Below, piece by piece: positions 24,819 to 33,402 of a stretch of 64,000 bases of DNA. Source of the stretch: Hymenobacter actinosclerus (lineage in GTDB: Bacteria; Bacteroidota; Bacteroidia; Cytophagales; Hymenobacteraceae); assembly GCF_900111515.1 (NCBI RefSeq), contig NZ_FOHS01000004.1, forward strand, positions 1 through 64,000. Reading direction: 5' to 3'. The notes beneath the pieces are model-generated. The model was given only the letters and a program-made list of their open reading frames with translations. It was not told where the DNA came from and made no database searches. How positions within the stretch are numbered: position 1 is the stretch's first letter; the number at the start of each line of letters is the position of its first letter. The translations under genes were made by a program, and so were the position numbers.

Positions 24819-25745
24819 TCAGGCGCGCAGGTCTGCCAGCTGCTGAAACAGCGCTTTCTCCTGCTCCGTCAGGTGCTGGGGCAGGCTGATGGACAGGCGC
24901 AGGTACAGGTCGCCGAACTGGCCCTTGTGCTGGTAAACCGGGAAGCCCTTGCCGCGCAGGCGCAGGCGGGTGCCGTTCCTGGTTTCGGGCTTGATGTTGA
25001 TTTTGACGGCGCCCGACAGCGTTTCCACGGTCTGCTCGCCGCCCAGCAGGGCCTTGTACAGGTCAACCGGCACGTCCATGGTCAGGTCGTTGCCGGTGCG
25101 GGCGTAGCGGGCGTCGGGTCGGATGCGGAGCGTGATGTAGAGCGAGCCCGCCGGGCCCCCGTTGCGGCCCGGTCCGCCCTGGTCGCGCAGCCGGATAACC
25201 TGCCCATCCTCTACGCCCGGCTGAATAGTGATGCGCAGGTTTTTGCCGTTCACGGTGAGCGTGCGCGGTCCGCCCTGGTAGGCGTCTTCCAGCGTCAGCT
25301 CCAGCTCGGCCTGGTAATCTTGGCCGGCGCGGGGGCGGCTGCCGCCCCCGCCACCGCCGCCCGCACCCCCGAACATGGAGCTGAAAAAGTCGGAGAAGTC
25401 GGCCCCGCCAAACGGGTCGCCGCCACCTGCGCCGCCAAAACCGCCGCCGCCGCCCTGCGCGTACTGCGACCAATCGAAGCCGCCGCCGCCACCGCCGGGG
25501 CGGCCACCGGTTTGCTGGTAGCGCTGGTAGTCGGCACCCAGCTGGTCGTACTTCTGGCGCTTTTCCGGGTCGCTGAGGACTTCGTGGGCCTCGTTGGCTT
25601 CCTTGAATTTCTGCTCGGCCTCGGCGTTGTCGGGGTTCACATCAGGATGATACTGCCGGGCCAGCTTGCGGTAGGCCTTTTTTATCTGGTCCTGCGTGGC
25701 CGTTTTCTCAACGACCAGCGTCTTGTAGTAATCTTTATAATCCAC
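24819..25745 (-). CDS. cbpA: DnaJ-class co-chaperone CbpA
   Basis: 308 residues. J-domain at 1-70 with HPD (33-35), a long Gly/Phe linker (about 78-140), and a C-terminal substrate-binding domain ([27 protein letters not shown]). No zinc-finger repeats CxxCxGxG, so it is CbpA-type, not DnaJ. Start is GTG at 25745 (reads [10 protein letters not shown]); no ATG fits as well. It should stimulate DnaK ATPase in stress or stationary phase and pairs with the CbpM gene downstream. Confidence 0.93.
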   Translation of the reverse strand: MDYKDYYKTLVVEKTATQDQIKKAYRKLARQYHPDVNPDNAEAEQKFKEANEAHEVLSDPEKRQKYDQLGADYQRYQQTGGRPGGGGGGFDWSQYAQGGGGGFGGAGGGDPFGGADFSDFFSSMFGGAGGGGGGGSRPRAGQDYQAELELTLEDAYQGGPRTLTVNGKNLRITIQPGVEDGQVIRLRDQGGPGRNGGPAGSLYITLRIRPDARYARTGNDLTMDVPVDLYKALLGGEQTVETLSGAVKINIKPETRNGTRLRLRGKGFPVYQHKGQFGDLYLRLSISLPQHLTEQEKALFQQLADLRA

Positions 25746-25903
25746 GGGAGAGTAGGGCGGAAGGACGAAAGAAAAACCGGCCCGAATTTGGCGGGGAGCC
25801 GGCCGGTCGATACTTTAGAACGAACCCGACCCGTTGCGGGTTACCGTAACATTGCCGGCCCCAGCCGGCTTTTTCTTCCCTTCACCCCCGCAGTTCACCC
25901 GTT

Positions 25904-26305
25904 ATGAAACTCATCGTTACCCTCGTAGCCGCCCTGCTGTTGGGCGGCACCGTGGCCGCGCAGGCCCAGACCAAAACCCCGCCCGTTCGCCGGGCCGCGC
26001 AGCCCAAGGCCCGCGTGGTGTCCAAGGGCGAAACCATGAAGGACGGCTTCCTGATGAAGGACGGCAAGGTGCTCGAAACCCGCAACGCCCACACCGGCGC
26101 CATCAGCACCGAATCGGCCCTCGTCAACGGCACCAAAGTGCAGCCCGACGGCACGGTGATGATGGCCGACGGCACCACCGTTCGTTTGCAGGAAGGCGAC
26201 TATATGTCGCTGACCGGCCGCATGACCACCCGCGCCATGAAGGCCGAGCAGGACAGCCTGCAGCAGGTGCAGCTTATGAAAGCCAAAGGCAAGAAGAAGC
26301 GGTAG
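25904..26305 (+). CDS. DUF6799-type secreted protein
   Basis: 133 residues with signal peptide MKLIVTLVAALLLGGTVAAQAQ. The body contains repeated short strands centred on KDG and DGT: MKDGFLMKDGKVLETRN, VNGTKVQPDGTVMMADGT, VRLQEGDYMSLTGRM, the DUF6799 pattern. Periplasmic, function unknown; homologous repeats are often in copper- or metal-related contexts, but nothing here proves that. Basic tail KAKGKKKR. Divergent from cbpA. Confidence 0.8.
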   Translation: MKLIVTLVAALLLGGTVAAQAQTKTPPVRRAAQPKARVVSKGETMKDGFLMKDGKVLETRNAHTGAISTESALVNGTKVQPDGTVMMADGTTVRLQEGDYMSLTGRMTTRAMKAEQDSLQQVQLMKAKGKKKR

Positions 26306-26414
26306 CATTATTCCGCTGCTAGCTGCTAGCCGTTATCTTTCGTGCTAATCTGTCTCCTTTCAACTCCTTGCCGCGCTGTTGCCGGTTGTGTGGATAGCGG
26401 GAGGAGCAGCCATA

Positions 26415-26458
26415 AAAAACGGGTCGGTTCAGGCGTAAGCTTGAACCGACCCGTTTTT
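26415..26458. terminator. Bidirectional rho-independent terminator
   Basis: AAAAACGGGTCGGTTCA and its exact complement form a 17-bp stem with a 10-nt loop and T-runs on both strands, between the convergent genes 25904-26305 and 26509-26703. Confidence 0.92.
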
Positions 26459-26508
26459 GTCTTACCTGAACAACGTTTTCAGCTGATAGCTCTTGGTCGA
26501 CAGCTTGC

Positions 26509-26703
26509 TTACGAATGGCTGTAGTCCTGGAAGATGAGGGCTACTTCGGCCTCGTTGGAGGCTTCCACTATTTCGTTGATGACGAACTGCACTTCGTCTT
26601 CGCTCCAGCCCTCGTCTTCGGCGGCCTGGATGAAAGAGCTGAGCTGAACAAAACGGTCGGCCTCGGCGGGGGCCGTCCAGCGGATTTTTTTACGGATGCG
26701 CAT
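26509..26703 (-). CDS. Small conserved-looking acidic protein
   Basis: 64 residues starting MRIRKKIRWTAPAEADRF. Basic N-terminus, then an amphipathic acidic helix region (FIQAAEDEGWSEDEVQFVINEIVEASNEAEVAL, quoted in parts: GWSEDEVQFVINEIVEA). No signal peptide or known domain. Its own terminator downstream and codon use like neighbours argue that it is real. Function not recognised. Confidence 0.65.
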   Translation of the reverse strand: MRIRKKIRWTAPAEADRFVQLSSFIQAAEDEGWSEDEVQFVINEIVEASNEAEVALIFQDYSHS

Positions 26704-26730
26704 ACTATAGGAAGATGAAGCCGGGCCCGG

Positions 26731-27105
26731 CTAGCGGGCTTTGCGAATTACTTTCAGGGTTACCGGGGCCACGCCGGCATCGATAATATCGATTTTGCGG
26801 GCCGCCTTCTTCGACAGGTCGATGATGCGGCCTTTGGCGTGCGGGCCCCGGTCGGTTACGACGACTTTTACCGAGCGGTTGTTGCGTGGGTTGGTGACGC
26901 GCACCCGCGTGCCGAAGGGCAGTGTGTTGTGGGCCGCTGTGAGCTGGCCGGGGCGGTACACGGTGCCGCTGGCCGTGCGGCGGCCGTTGAACTTGTCGGC
27001 GTAGTAGGAGGCCTTGCCCGATTCGGTGAAGGCCGCCGGGCCGGCGCAGCTTGCCAGCAGCAGCCCGGCTCCGCAGCACAATCCAAGTCGGAAAAAGTAG
27101 GGCAT
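26731..27105 (-). CDS. rlpA: RlpA-type septal ring lytic transglycosylase lipoprotein
   Basis: 124 residues. Lipobox LLASC with lipidated Cys20, then a double-psi beta-barrel: GKASYYADKFNGRRTASG, LTAAHNTLPFGTRVRVTN, VVTDRGPHAKGRIIDLS and the closing LKVI. The His and Asp of HNTLPFG and TDRGP are the family's catalytic-type residues. Family members cleave denuded peptidoglycan strands or bind them at the septum. No SPOR domain, so this is the short form. A GH25 lysozyme gene lies just upstream on the same strand, giving two peptidoglycan-active proteins side by side. Confidence 0.9.
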   Translation of the reverse strand: MPYFFRLGLCCGAGLLLASCAGPAAFTESGKASYYADKFNGRRTASGTVYRPGQLTAAHNTLPFGTRVRVTNPRNNRSVKVVVTDRGPHAKGRIIDLSKKAARKIDIIDAGVAPVTLKVIRKAR

Positions 27106-27146
27106 AGCAGTGAAAGTGAAGGCTGAATGATACGCCGGCCGGGGCC

Positions 27147-27983
27147 TTATGGCCGTTTGGGCGGAATTCGCAGGGCCCGCAGCCGCTCAAAGCTACCCTG
27201 AAACACGTTGAAATCGACCGGGCCGCGGATGCCGGGCACGTACGACTCGTCGGAATGCTGCCAGATAATCCAGCGGCTGGCCGGCAGCCGGGGCTGGTCG
27301 ACGTCGTAGTGGGCCAGCCAGAGCGGGTACTTGTCGAAGTGGCCCGCCAGGTGGCGCTGGTAGAAACCGTAGTTGGAATACAGAATGGGTCGCACGCCGT
27401 AGTGGCGCTCCACCAGCCGCAGCCACAGCGCCACGCCGCGCCGCATCTGGGCTACGTCGTGAAAGTTGGCGTGCTCCACATCGAGCACCGGGGGCAGGTC
27501 GCCGGGCCCGAGCGGCACGGTGCGCGTGAACAGGTCGGCCTGCCTGGTGGCATCGGAGTTGGGGTGGAAGTAGTGGTAGGCGCCGCGAAACACCCCCGCC
27601 GCCCGGGCCCCGCGCCAGTTGCGAGCGAAACGCGGGTCGCGCAGCGTGCCGCCCTCGGTGGCCTTAATGAAGGCAAACCGCACCTCGTGGCTGGCCACCA
27701 GCGGCCAGTCGATGCGGCCCTGGTAGGCCGATACATCGATGCCGTGCACCGCGTAGCCGGCCCGGAACGGGGTTTGCTCGTGGCCCGTGAGTGAGCCGGC
27801 GCGCAACGAGGCGTAGGCCCGGCGGGCATAGCGGTTGAGCTGGGCCGAATAGCGCCCGTACAGGCCCAGGCCCAGCAACAGCCCCCCGGCCAGCAGCCAG
27901 CCCACCCACCGCCGCCCGGGCCGCTGCCGCCGGGCAGGGCGGGACGGGCGCGAGCGGGCCGACGAGGAGGACGTAAGGGGCAT
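27147..27983 (-). CDS. GH25-family lysozyme with N-terminal membrane anchor
   Basis: 278 residues. A basic Ser/Arg/Pro-rich N-terminus and one membrane segment (WVGWLLAGGLLLGLGLYG, 26-43) anchor a GH25 muramidase domain: GIDVSAYQGRIDW with Asp83, FIKATEGG, PPVLDVEH with Asp168 and Glu170 as likely catalytic pair, and IIWQHSDES. It should cleave peptidoglycan between MurNAc and GlcNAc in the periplasm. The start at ATG 27983 (MPLTSSSSARSRP) was preferred to the upstream in-frame non-ATG start. Next to rlpA. Confidence 0.9.
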   Translation of the reverse strand: MPLTSSSSARSRPSRPARRQRPGRRWVGWLLAGGLLLGLGLYGRYSAQLNRYARRAYASLRAGSLTGHEQTPFRAGYAVHGIDVSAYQGRIDWPLVASHEVRFAFIKATEGGTLRDPRFARNWRGARAAGVFRGAYHYFHPNSDATRQADLFTRTVPLGPGDLPPVLDVEHANFHDVAQMRRGVALWLRLVERHYGVRPILYSNYGFYQRHLAGHFDKYPLWLAHYDVDQPRLPASRWIIWQHSDESYVPGIRGPVDFNVFQGSFERLRALRIPPKRP

Positions 27984-28114
27984 AGAACCGGCAGGACGTG
28001 AGCAAAGGTAACGCCCCACCCCGCCCGGTTGGTGCCCTGCGGGCAGAAAAGAGCCGGCAAACCGGGCGCAAGCGCCGGTTTTTTCGCACCTTCGGCTTCT
28101 TAAATTCCTTTGCC

Positions 28115-28384
28115 ATGCCCCAACCGCCCCGCTCCTCCGCCCACGATGCCCGCGACGAATCGGGCCACCTGATTCGGGAGCTGCACGGCGTTACGCTGGC
28201 CCAGATTCTGGAGTACCTGGTGGCGGCCTACGGCTGGCCCGAGCTGGACCGCCGCATCCGCATCAACTGCTTCTCCTCCGACCCCAGCATCAAATCCAGC
28301 CTCACCTTTCTGCGCCGTACGCCCTGGGCCCGCGCCAAAGTCGAGGAGCTCTACATCGAAACCCGCACGGCGGAGCTGAGGTGA
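28115..28384 (+). CDS. VF530 family DNA-binding-like protein (DUF2132)
   Basis: 89 residues from ATG 28115. Contains LHGVTLAQILEYLVAAYGW, ELDRRIRINCFSSDPSIKSS and TFLRRTPWARAKVEELY, which match the VF530 family known from a Vibrio fischeri structure and predicted to bind DNA. Role unknown. Divergent from the lysozyme gene; followed by a repeat region. Confidence 0.88.
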   Translation: MPQPPRSSAHDARDESGHLIRELHGVTLAQILEYLVAAYGWPELDRRIRINCFSSDPSIKSSLTFLRRTPWARAKVEELYIETRTAELR

Positions 28385-28385
28385 G

Positions 28386-28587
28386 ATGGTGAGGTGGTGT
28401 GTTGGTGAGATAGTGAGTTGATGTCCGGGAGCCCTGTTGGCGCCGGTGGCCTCAGCGGCCAGCGGCCAAATGCACCCTTCTTTCCCCCTATTACGTTCGC
28501 GCTATCTGCGCGGGCAGCACCGCAAGGCCCCCGAAACATCAACTCACCATCTCACCAGTTCACCAGTTCACCATTTCACTATCTCAC
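28386..28587. repeat. Repeat region of GTGAGATGGTGAG words, inverted
   Basis: Left side carries GTGAGATGGTGAGG and GTGAGATAGTGAGTTGATGT; right side carries ACATCAACTCACCATCTCACC, CAGTTCACCAGTTC and CACTATCTCAC. The inner TGAGTTGATGT / ACATCAACTCA pair is perfect (11 bp) and encloses about 110 nt with GGCCTCAGCGGCC. The words are reordered between the arms, as in other elements here. No gene seen in this gap. Confidence 0.65.
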
Positions 28588-28592
28588 CGCTC

Positions 28593-28916
28593 ATGGCTGA
28601 AATCAGGCAGAAATCCGGGCCGCTGGCGTTTCTGGCGGGGGCGGCGCTGTTTGTGGCCTTCGAAACGGCCGCCTACTACCTGCTGCGCTACGCCACCTCG
28701 GGCCTGGGCATGGCCAACCAGTTGCAGCCCGAAAACACCATTGTGAGCAACTGGGTGAAAACGGTGGTGTTTCTGCTGGGTCACCTCACGCTGGTAGTGG
28801 TGGCGGTGCTGGTGCTCAGCAACCGGCTGCCGCGCCGGCTGCGGGGCCAGCTCATGGGCTGGTTCTACCTTTCGCTCCTCGTCGGCTTCGCCCTGCTGGT
28901 TCCGCTATTCTCCTGA
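28593..28916 (+). CDS. Small membrane protein, unknown
   Basis: 107 residues from ATG 28593 (MAEIRQKSGPLAF). Three hydrophobic segments: FLAGAALFVAFETAAYYLL, TVVFLLGHLTLVVVAVLVL, and GWFYLSLLVGFALLVPLF. No charged catalytic motif. The in-frame extension upstream passes through the repeat region and was rejected. Function not recognised. Confidence 0.7.
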   Translation: MAEIRQKSGPLAFLAGAALFVAFETAAYYLLRYATSGLGMANQLQPENTIVSNWVKTVVFLLGHLTLVVVAVLVLSNRLPRRLRGQLMGWFYLSLLVGFALLVPLFS

Positions 28917-28989
28917 TTCGTTTTTCGGTACGGAGTATGGAACCACGGAAAACGAGCAACGAAAAACGAACCCGGAGTTCATGAAAAAA

Positions 28990-29009
28990 GCCACTGCGAA
29001 GGCAGTGGC
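28990..29009 (-). terminator. Terminator after hsp20
   Basis: GCCACTGC and GCAGTGGC form an 8-bp stem with a 4-nt loop; on the minus strand it is followed by a run of six T. It lies 51 bp after the hsp20 stop. Upstream at 28920-28970 a CGTTTTTCG / CGAAAAACG pair follows the membrane protein gene. Confidence 0.85.
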
Positions 29010-29060
29010 CAGGTGAGACATGGTCCGGTCGGTCCCGGCGTTATAGAAACAATGCGCGGC

Positions 29061-29441
29061 TTAGCGCTGCTTGATGTCGATTTCGCGCGGCTCGTCGTTG
29101 GCGGCGTACGGAATGCGTACGAGCAGTTCCTCGCCCTCGAACACAGCGTCGATGCGGCTGGCGTTGAGGCCGGCCGGCAAGGTGAGCATGCGGCTGAACA
29201 ACGGTGCGGCCAGCTTATCTTCGGGCGTGTGGCGGAACTCGGCGTATACGCTCAGCGTGTTTTCGTTGAGGACGACGTGGAAGCTCTGCGGATTGACCGA
29301 CGGAAGGGCTACGCGGATAATGACGCCCTTCTCCCGCTTATCAATCCGCATACGGGCCTGCGCGATGCCGCCACCCAAGGTGTTGAGCAGGTCGAGCTGG
29401 GGCGCGATGTTGCGGATAAATTCTTTGCTGATAAGGTTCAT
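29061..29441 (-). CDS. Hsp20/alpha-crystallin small heat shock protein
   Basis: 126 residues. Alpha-crystallin domain: RMRIDKREKGVIIRVALP, FHVVLNENTLSVYAEF, LTLPAGLNASRIDAVFEGEELLVRIP. The short C-terminal EIDIKQR contains the I-x-I type tail that docks onto neighbouring subunits. ATP-independent holdase in the cytoplasm. Monocistronic with its own terminator; a purine-rich AGAAAGGA lies upstream of the start. Confidence 0.92.
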   Translation of the reverse strand: MNLISKEFIRNIAPQLDLLNTLGGGIAQARMRIDKREKGVIIRVALPSVNPQSFHVVLNENTLSVYAEFRHTPEDKLAAPLFSRMLTLPAGLNASRIDAVFEGEELLVRIPYAANDEPREIDIKQR

Positions 29442-29674
29442 GTACTGGGTCCTTTCTATTGGTGTGACTGACTTAGTTCAAAAGGTGTACCAAGCCCGCA
29501 CGGAGGCCGCTAATAGCCCCGTAGTGCCATAAAGTCCGGATGCGGAGTGGTTTTTTCGGCGGTCCGGCCATTGTGTCGGGCGCTGGTGCCGGGGCAGCGG
29601 GCCGCGCCGGGGCAGCGGAAAGCCCGTCCGTTGCGTACACGAGGGCAGACGCTTACTCTCAGCCCCCTCGCCCT

Positions 29675-30322
29675 ATGGAGCTCAAAACCATTTCTACGGC
29701 CCGCACGGCCCGCTACATCAGCCTCGGCGAGCCGGGAGCCGATATTCAGCACGTGTGGTTCTGCCTGCACGGCGAAAGCCAGCCGCTGGCCGATTTCGCG
29801 GCCCAGCTCGTCAATTTCGACACGCCCGAGCGGCTGCTGGTACTGCCCGAGGCCCTCTCGCGCTACGCCCTGCCGGCCGGCCCCACCGAAACCCCGGTTA
29901 CGGTTGCCACCTGGTTTGCGCCCGATTCGCTGCTGCCCGACCTGGCCGACCTGACCACCTACCTCGATGAGCTGGCGGCCGAAGTGCTGGCCCAGTGCCC
30001 CGCCAATGTGCCCGTAACGGTGCTCGGCTACGGCAGCGGCGCGGCCGCCGCCTGCCGCTGGCTGGCCGGGGGGCGCACCAACTACGACCGGCTGCTGCTC
30101 TACGCCCCCGTTTTTCCGTCTTCCATCGACCGGCGCGCGACGCTTGTGGGCCTGCCCGAGCGCCCCGTCACCCTGATTTCGACCACCACCGACGCGTTTA
30201 CCTCGGAGGCCGCCGGCGTTGGCCTGCTCCAGGATTTGCAGGACGTGGGCCTGAGCGCCCAACACCGCTACGTATCGGAAGGCCCGCTCACACTCGCCGC
30301 CCTGGGCACAGTGGGCAAATAA
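29675..30322 (+). CDS. Alpha/beta-hydrolase-like protein
   Basis: 215 residues from ATG 29675 (MELKTISTARTARYISLGE). VWFCLHGESQPLADFA resembles the first strand and oxyanion loop, and VTVLGYGSGAAAACRWL carries the nucleophile elbow G-x-S-x-G with a candidate catalytic Ser; an acid and His (RYVSEG region) are less clear. Similar to esterase/phospholipase-like proteins; substrate unknown. The open frame upstream to 29540 has low coding character and was excluded. PPK2 follows after 84 bp. Confidence 0.75.
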   Translation: MELKTISTARTARYISLGEPGADIQHVWFCLHGESQPLADFAAQLVNFDTPERLLVLPEALSRYALPAGPTETPVTVATWFAPDSLLPDLADLTTYLDELAAEVLAQCPANVPVTVLGYGSGAAAACRWLAGGRTNYDRLLLYAPVFPSSIDRRATLVGLPERPVTLISTTTDAFTSEAAGVGLLQDLQDVGLSAQHRYVSEGPLTLAALGTVGK

Positions 30323-30406
30323 GGCGTGGATGGGCTGTTGTTCAGCACACATTGCGCTTGAAATGACGTTCTTTTCACTAAGCACCAAGCACTAAGCCCT
30401 ATCGAA

Positions 30407-31165
30407 ATGGCGGACATCGACCTGACCCAACTACCTACCCGCTCGCCGGCCAGTGCCCGTAAAGCGGCGACCAAGCGCGCCAACAAAAAGCTGCGGCAGG
30501 AGCTGGTGGAGCTACAGGACCGCCTCTACGCCGACGGCCGCCACAGCGTGCTCATCATTTTGCAGGGCATGGATGCCAGCGGCAAAGACGGCCTGATTCG
30601 GCGCGTGTTCAGCGGTATCAACCCCCAGGGCGTGCGGGTATACGCGTTCAAGGAGCCCACCGAAAACGAGCTGGCCCACGATTTCCTGTGGCGCATCCAT
30701 CAGCAGACGCCCGCCCGGGGCATGATGCAGGTGTTCAACCGCTCGCAGTACGAAGACGTGCTCATCACCCGCGTCGACGGGCTGATTGACGATGCCGAGG
30801 CCCGGCGGCGCTTCACGGCCATCAATAACTTCGAGAAACTGCTCCAGCAGGCCGGCACCACGGTGCTCAAGTTCTACCTGCACGTATCGGAGGAAGAGCA
30901 GCTGGAGCGGCTACAGGAGCGCATCACCGACCCCGATAAGCGCTGGAAATACGAGGCCGGCGACGAGAAAAAGGCCAGCCAGCGGGCGGCCTACCGTGCC
31001 GTGTACGAAGACGTGTTCCGCCATTGCAGCCCCGCCACCTGCCCCTGGCACATCGTGCCCGCCGACCAGAACTGGTACAAAGCTCACTTCGTCGCCCAAA
31101 CCCTGCGCGACACGCTGGTAGCCCTCGACCTGCAATACCCGACGACTAAGGTGAAGAAGAAGTGA
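30407..31165 (+). CDS. ppk2: Polyphosphate kinase 2 (PPK2) family enzyme
   Basis: 252 residues. Walker A GMDASGKDG (54-62), lid and base region AFKEPTENELAHDFLWR, and Walker B-like VFNRSQYEDVL, then the conserved KFYLHVSEEEQLERL and WKYEAGD. PPK2 enzymes transfer phosphate between polyphosphate and nucleotides (AMP, ADP, GDP). This length is that of a single-domain class I-III PPK2; the class cannot be decided by eye. Cytoplasmic. Confidence 0.92.
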   Translation: MADIDLTQLPTRSPASARKAATKRANKKLRQELVELQDRLYADGRHSVLIILQGMDASGKDGLIRRVFSGINPQGVRVYAFKEPTENELAHDFLWRIHQQTPARGMMQVFNRSQYEDVLITRVDGLIDDAEARRRFTAINNFEKLLQQAGTTVLKFYLHVSEEEQLERLQERITDPDKRWKYEAGDEKKASQRAAYRAVYEDVFRHCSPATCPWHIVPADQNWYKAHFVAQTLRDTLVALDLQYPTTKVKKK

Positions 31166-31179
31166 TGCGTAAGCAGACG

Positions 31180-31226
31180 AGTTACTGGCGTCCTGAGCAT
31201 GTCGCGCATAGAGCGAGGACGAAGGA
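31180..31226. repeat. Short hairpin with GTCCTGAGC / GAAGGATGAC module
   Basis: AGTTACTG and CAGTAACT flank a core with CGTCCTGAGCATG on one side and GAGGACGAAGGATGAC on the other. It is a small relative of the long hairpins, lying between the convergent PPK2 and GNAT genes. Confidence 0.6.
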
Positions 31227-31244
31227 TGACAGTAACTTACCCCA

Positions 31245-31820
31245 TCATGCCTTTTTCTCCTTGACTTCGTTTTTATCCGCCTCCGTCACGTTGCGGCCGA
31301 ACAGGTGCCGGCCTTCGGTGTCGGGGGCTTCGCTGATTTGGTGGAAGCCGTTGGCTTCCAGCGCCCGGCGGGCGGGCACGTTGGCGGGCGCGATGCGGGC
31401 CGTGAGGTAGCGCACCAGATCGGTGTCGGCGGCGTGGCGCACGAGGCCGGCCACCAGCTCGGTGCCCAGGCCCTGGCCCTGCCAGTCGGTGGCTACCGCA
31501 AAGCCCAGTTCGGCGGTGTCGTCAACGGGCGGGCCGTGGAAGCCGCCGGTACCGATAAGCGTGTTGGTAGGCGTTTCGGCGCCGGCCCGCAGCAGGGCGT
31601 ACCAGCCGTACCAGCCCGCCGCCTCGCGGCCGCCGGCCGTGAGCTGCTCCAGAAAATGCTGCTGCACCTCCGTGTCGTATTCGGGCGGGGGCCAGTTTTG
31701 GGGGAGCTGCGCGCCCAGCAGCACCGGGAAGTAGTGCGGCTTGGCCGTTTCGGCAATCAGCAGGGCCCGGCTGGCGGCAATCAGCGTCAGGCGGGGCGTG
31801 TAAGTAATCAGTGGAATCAT
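31245..31820 (-). CDS. GNAT family N-acetyltransferase (RimJ/RimL-like)
   Basis: 191 residues. TPRLTLIAASRALLIAE at the start, then LIGTGGFHGPP, ELGFAVATDWQGQGLGTELV with the acetyl-CoA pyrophosphate loop Q-G-Q-G-L-G, and LTARIAPANVPARRALEANGF. Typical of ribosomal-protein or small-molecule acetyltransferases that act on N-terminal or amino groups. Substrate unknown. Followed at 31937 by the ACP gene on the same strand, 116 bp upstream. Confidence 0.87.
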   Translation of the reverse strand: MIPLITYTPRLTLIAASRALLIAETAKPHYFPVLLGAQLPQNWPPPEYDTEVQQHFLEQLTAGGREAAGWYGWYALLRAGAETPTNTLIGTGGFHGPPVDDTAELGFAVATDWQGQGLGTELVAGLVRHAADTDLVRYLTARIAPANVPARRALEANGFHQISEAPDTEGRHLFGRNVTEADKNEVKEKKA

Positions 31821-31936
31821 GCAAAAAGATACGCAGCCCGTCGGTTTTGGGTATTCAGTAACGCTGCCTCTTCAAACCCAACTGCCGATGGGCGGCCGTT
31901 TTCGGTTTTCCGGCCGGCCAGTGGCGCCCCAGCAAC

Positions 31937-32209
31937 CTAGCGGCGAGCTGCCGTAACGGGCACGGTAGCGGTTTCCAGGTGCAGCTCTACGCAGCTGAGC
32001 ACATCGCGCACGGTGCGCATAGCCTCCATTTCGGCGTCGGCTATTTCAATGTGAAAGCGGTGTTCGAGGTTGATGGCCAGCTCGACGAGGTCGATGGAAT
32101 CGAGGCCGATATCCTGTTGCAGCCGGGTGGCGGGCCGCAGCACCAGGGCCGGGTTGCGGCGCTTGCGCAGCAGCATGCGCTCGACCTGGTAACGAATGAT
32201 ATTTTCCAT
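31937..32209 (-). CDS. Acyl carrier protein, orphan
   Basis: 90 residues from ATG 32209 (MENIIRYQVERMLLRKRR). LQQDIGLDSIDLVELAINLE holds the phosphopantetheine-attachment motif DSID with Ser38; the basic start and long C-terminal ELHLETATVPVTAARR differ from the housekeeping AcpP. No synthase, transferase or ligase gene is adjacent, so its partner is elsewhere. It is 37 bp downstream of a membrane-fusion-protein gene on the same strand, so co-transcription is possible. A role in modifying a secreted or surface product is a guess. Confidence 0.87.
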   Translation of the reverse strand: MENIIRYQVERMLLRKRRNPALVLRPATRLQQDIGLDSIDLVELAINLEHRFHIEIADAEMEAMRTVRDVLSCVELHLETATVPVTAARR

Positions 32210-32246
32210 GGGAGAAGCAAAAAGCAAAAAACAGACCACTGGGGCC

Positions 32247-32807
32247 CTACTCAACGTGGCTGAGTAGGGGTGTAGTATCGGGCGCGGGCAGCGGGGCCAG
32301 CTGCGCCACCGGCGAATCGGGCCGTAATTGGTCGCCGGCCCGGGCGGTGGGCGCCAGTAGCAGGCCGTCGGCGGGGGCCGTTACGAATACAAAGTTGAGC
32401 ATGGGCACGGCCCGCGCCAGCTGCGCCTGCGTGGCGGCCAGTTGCGTTTGAGCGGCCGCCAGCTGCCCGGCCGGAGCCGCCTGACTTAGCAGGGCCTCAT
32501 AGGCCTGCTGCTGCCGCGCCAGCCGAAGCTGCAACTGCTGCTGCTGCACGCTGGGCTGCTTTTGCAGCAGCTTCAGCAGTAGCTGACCCTGGCGAACCCG
32601 CTGGCCCGCGTGGTAGAATACCTCGTGCACCCGGCCACTCTGGCCGGCCAGCAGGGGCTCGCCGGCCAGAGTGGCCGCTGCTGCTGCGGCAGGGACCACC
32701 GCGGCCACTACCGGAGCCGGCTGGGAAGGAGCGAGCCAGCGGGGCACTACCGCGCCGCCGGCCGCAAAGGCAAACAGGAGGAGCCCTGCGCCAATTGATT
32801 TTTTCAT
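32247..32807 (-). CDS. Short HlyD/RND membrane-fusion-like protein
   Basis: 186 residues from ATG 32807 (MKKSIGAGLLLFAFAAGG). Signal/anchor segment, then a barrel-sandwich (biotinyl-lipoyl-like) half PLLAGQSGRVHEVFYHAGQR, a Gln-rich coiled coil of about 75 residues (SVQQQQLQLRLARQQQAYEAL), and the second half FVFVTAPADGLLLAPTARAGDQL. The usual beta-barrel and C-terminal domains are missing, so it is a minimal adaptor. No pump or ABC gene accompanies it. Upstream is an Rrf2 regulator on the same strand. Confidence 0.75.
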   Translation of the reverse strand: MKKSIGAGLLLFAFAAGGAVVPRWLAPSQPAPVVAAVVPAAAAAATLAGEPLLAGQSGRVHEVFYHAGQRVRQGQLLLKLLQKQPSVQQQQLQLRLARQQQAYEALLSQAAPAGQLAAAQTQLAATQAQLARAVPMLNFVFVTAPADGLLLAPTARAGDQLRPDSPVAQLAPLPAPDTTPLLSHVE

Positions 32808-32952
32808 GGGCTGAAACCGGCTGGCCGTAAGGGCAGGCCACCTGTAAGGGGTAGCCACCGGCAAAAAGGTTGGTTCCGCGCGAAAAACCGGAAACCGAGA
32901 GAGGTAAAAGGAGAGAAGAAGCCCCGGAAGGCCCTGGCCGCAACCGTCAGGC

Positions 32953-33402
32953 TCAGGCCGAGCTTTGCGGACAGTGGGCTACCAGCCGCTGGTGCAGCTG
33001 CTGCTGCACCTGGGCCACCGAAACGGCCCCCAGGGCGGTGCGCATGGCCTCAATGGCGGGGCCAAACATGTCTTCGAGCGTCTGCTGCATCACCCGGCCC
33101 AGGTCGCAGGCATGGTTGGGGGTGGTACTGCTCACCTGGAACAGGTCGGGCTCGGCCTGCTGCATGGCCCGGTACACGTCGAGCAGCGAAATATCGGCCG
33201 GCGGGCGGGCCAGCAGTGTGCCGCCGCCGGTGCCGCGCTGGCTCTGCACCAGGCCCGCCGTGCGCAGCGTGCCCAGCAGCCGCCGCACCACTACCGGGTG
33301 CGTACCGGCACTACCGGCCAGCACCTCCGACGATACCGGCTGCCCCGGCGAGTGCGCCAGGTAAGCCAGAATGTGGGTGGCAACGGCAAATCGGGTGTTC
33401 AT
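32953..33402 (-). CDS. Rrf2 family transcriptional regulator
   Basis: 149 residues from ATG 33402. Winged HTH: MNTRFAVATHILAYLAHSPG, SSEVLAGSAGTHPVVVRRLLG, QSQRGTGGGTLL (wing), then SLLDVYRAMQQAEPDLF. The three-Cys cluster of IscR/NsrR is absent; Cys98 and a C-terminal Cys are the only cysteines, which suggests a redox- or ligand-type member such as YwnA-like. The downstream membrane-fusion protein and ACP may belong to its regulon (context only). A GGTTG-TGCG-CAACC dyad lies 45-60 bp upstream. Confidence 0.88.
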   Translation of the reverse strand: MNTRFAVATHILAYLAHSPGQPVSSEVLAGSAGTHPVVVRRLLGTLRTAGLVQSQRGTGGGTLLARPPADISLLDVYRAMQQAEPDLFQVSSTTPNHACDLGRVMQQTLEDMFGPAIEAMRTALGAVSVAQVQQQLHQRLVAHCPQSSA

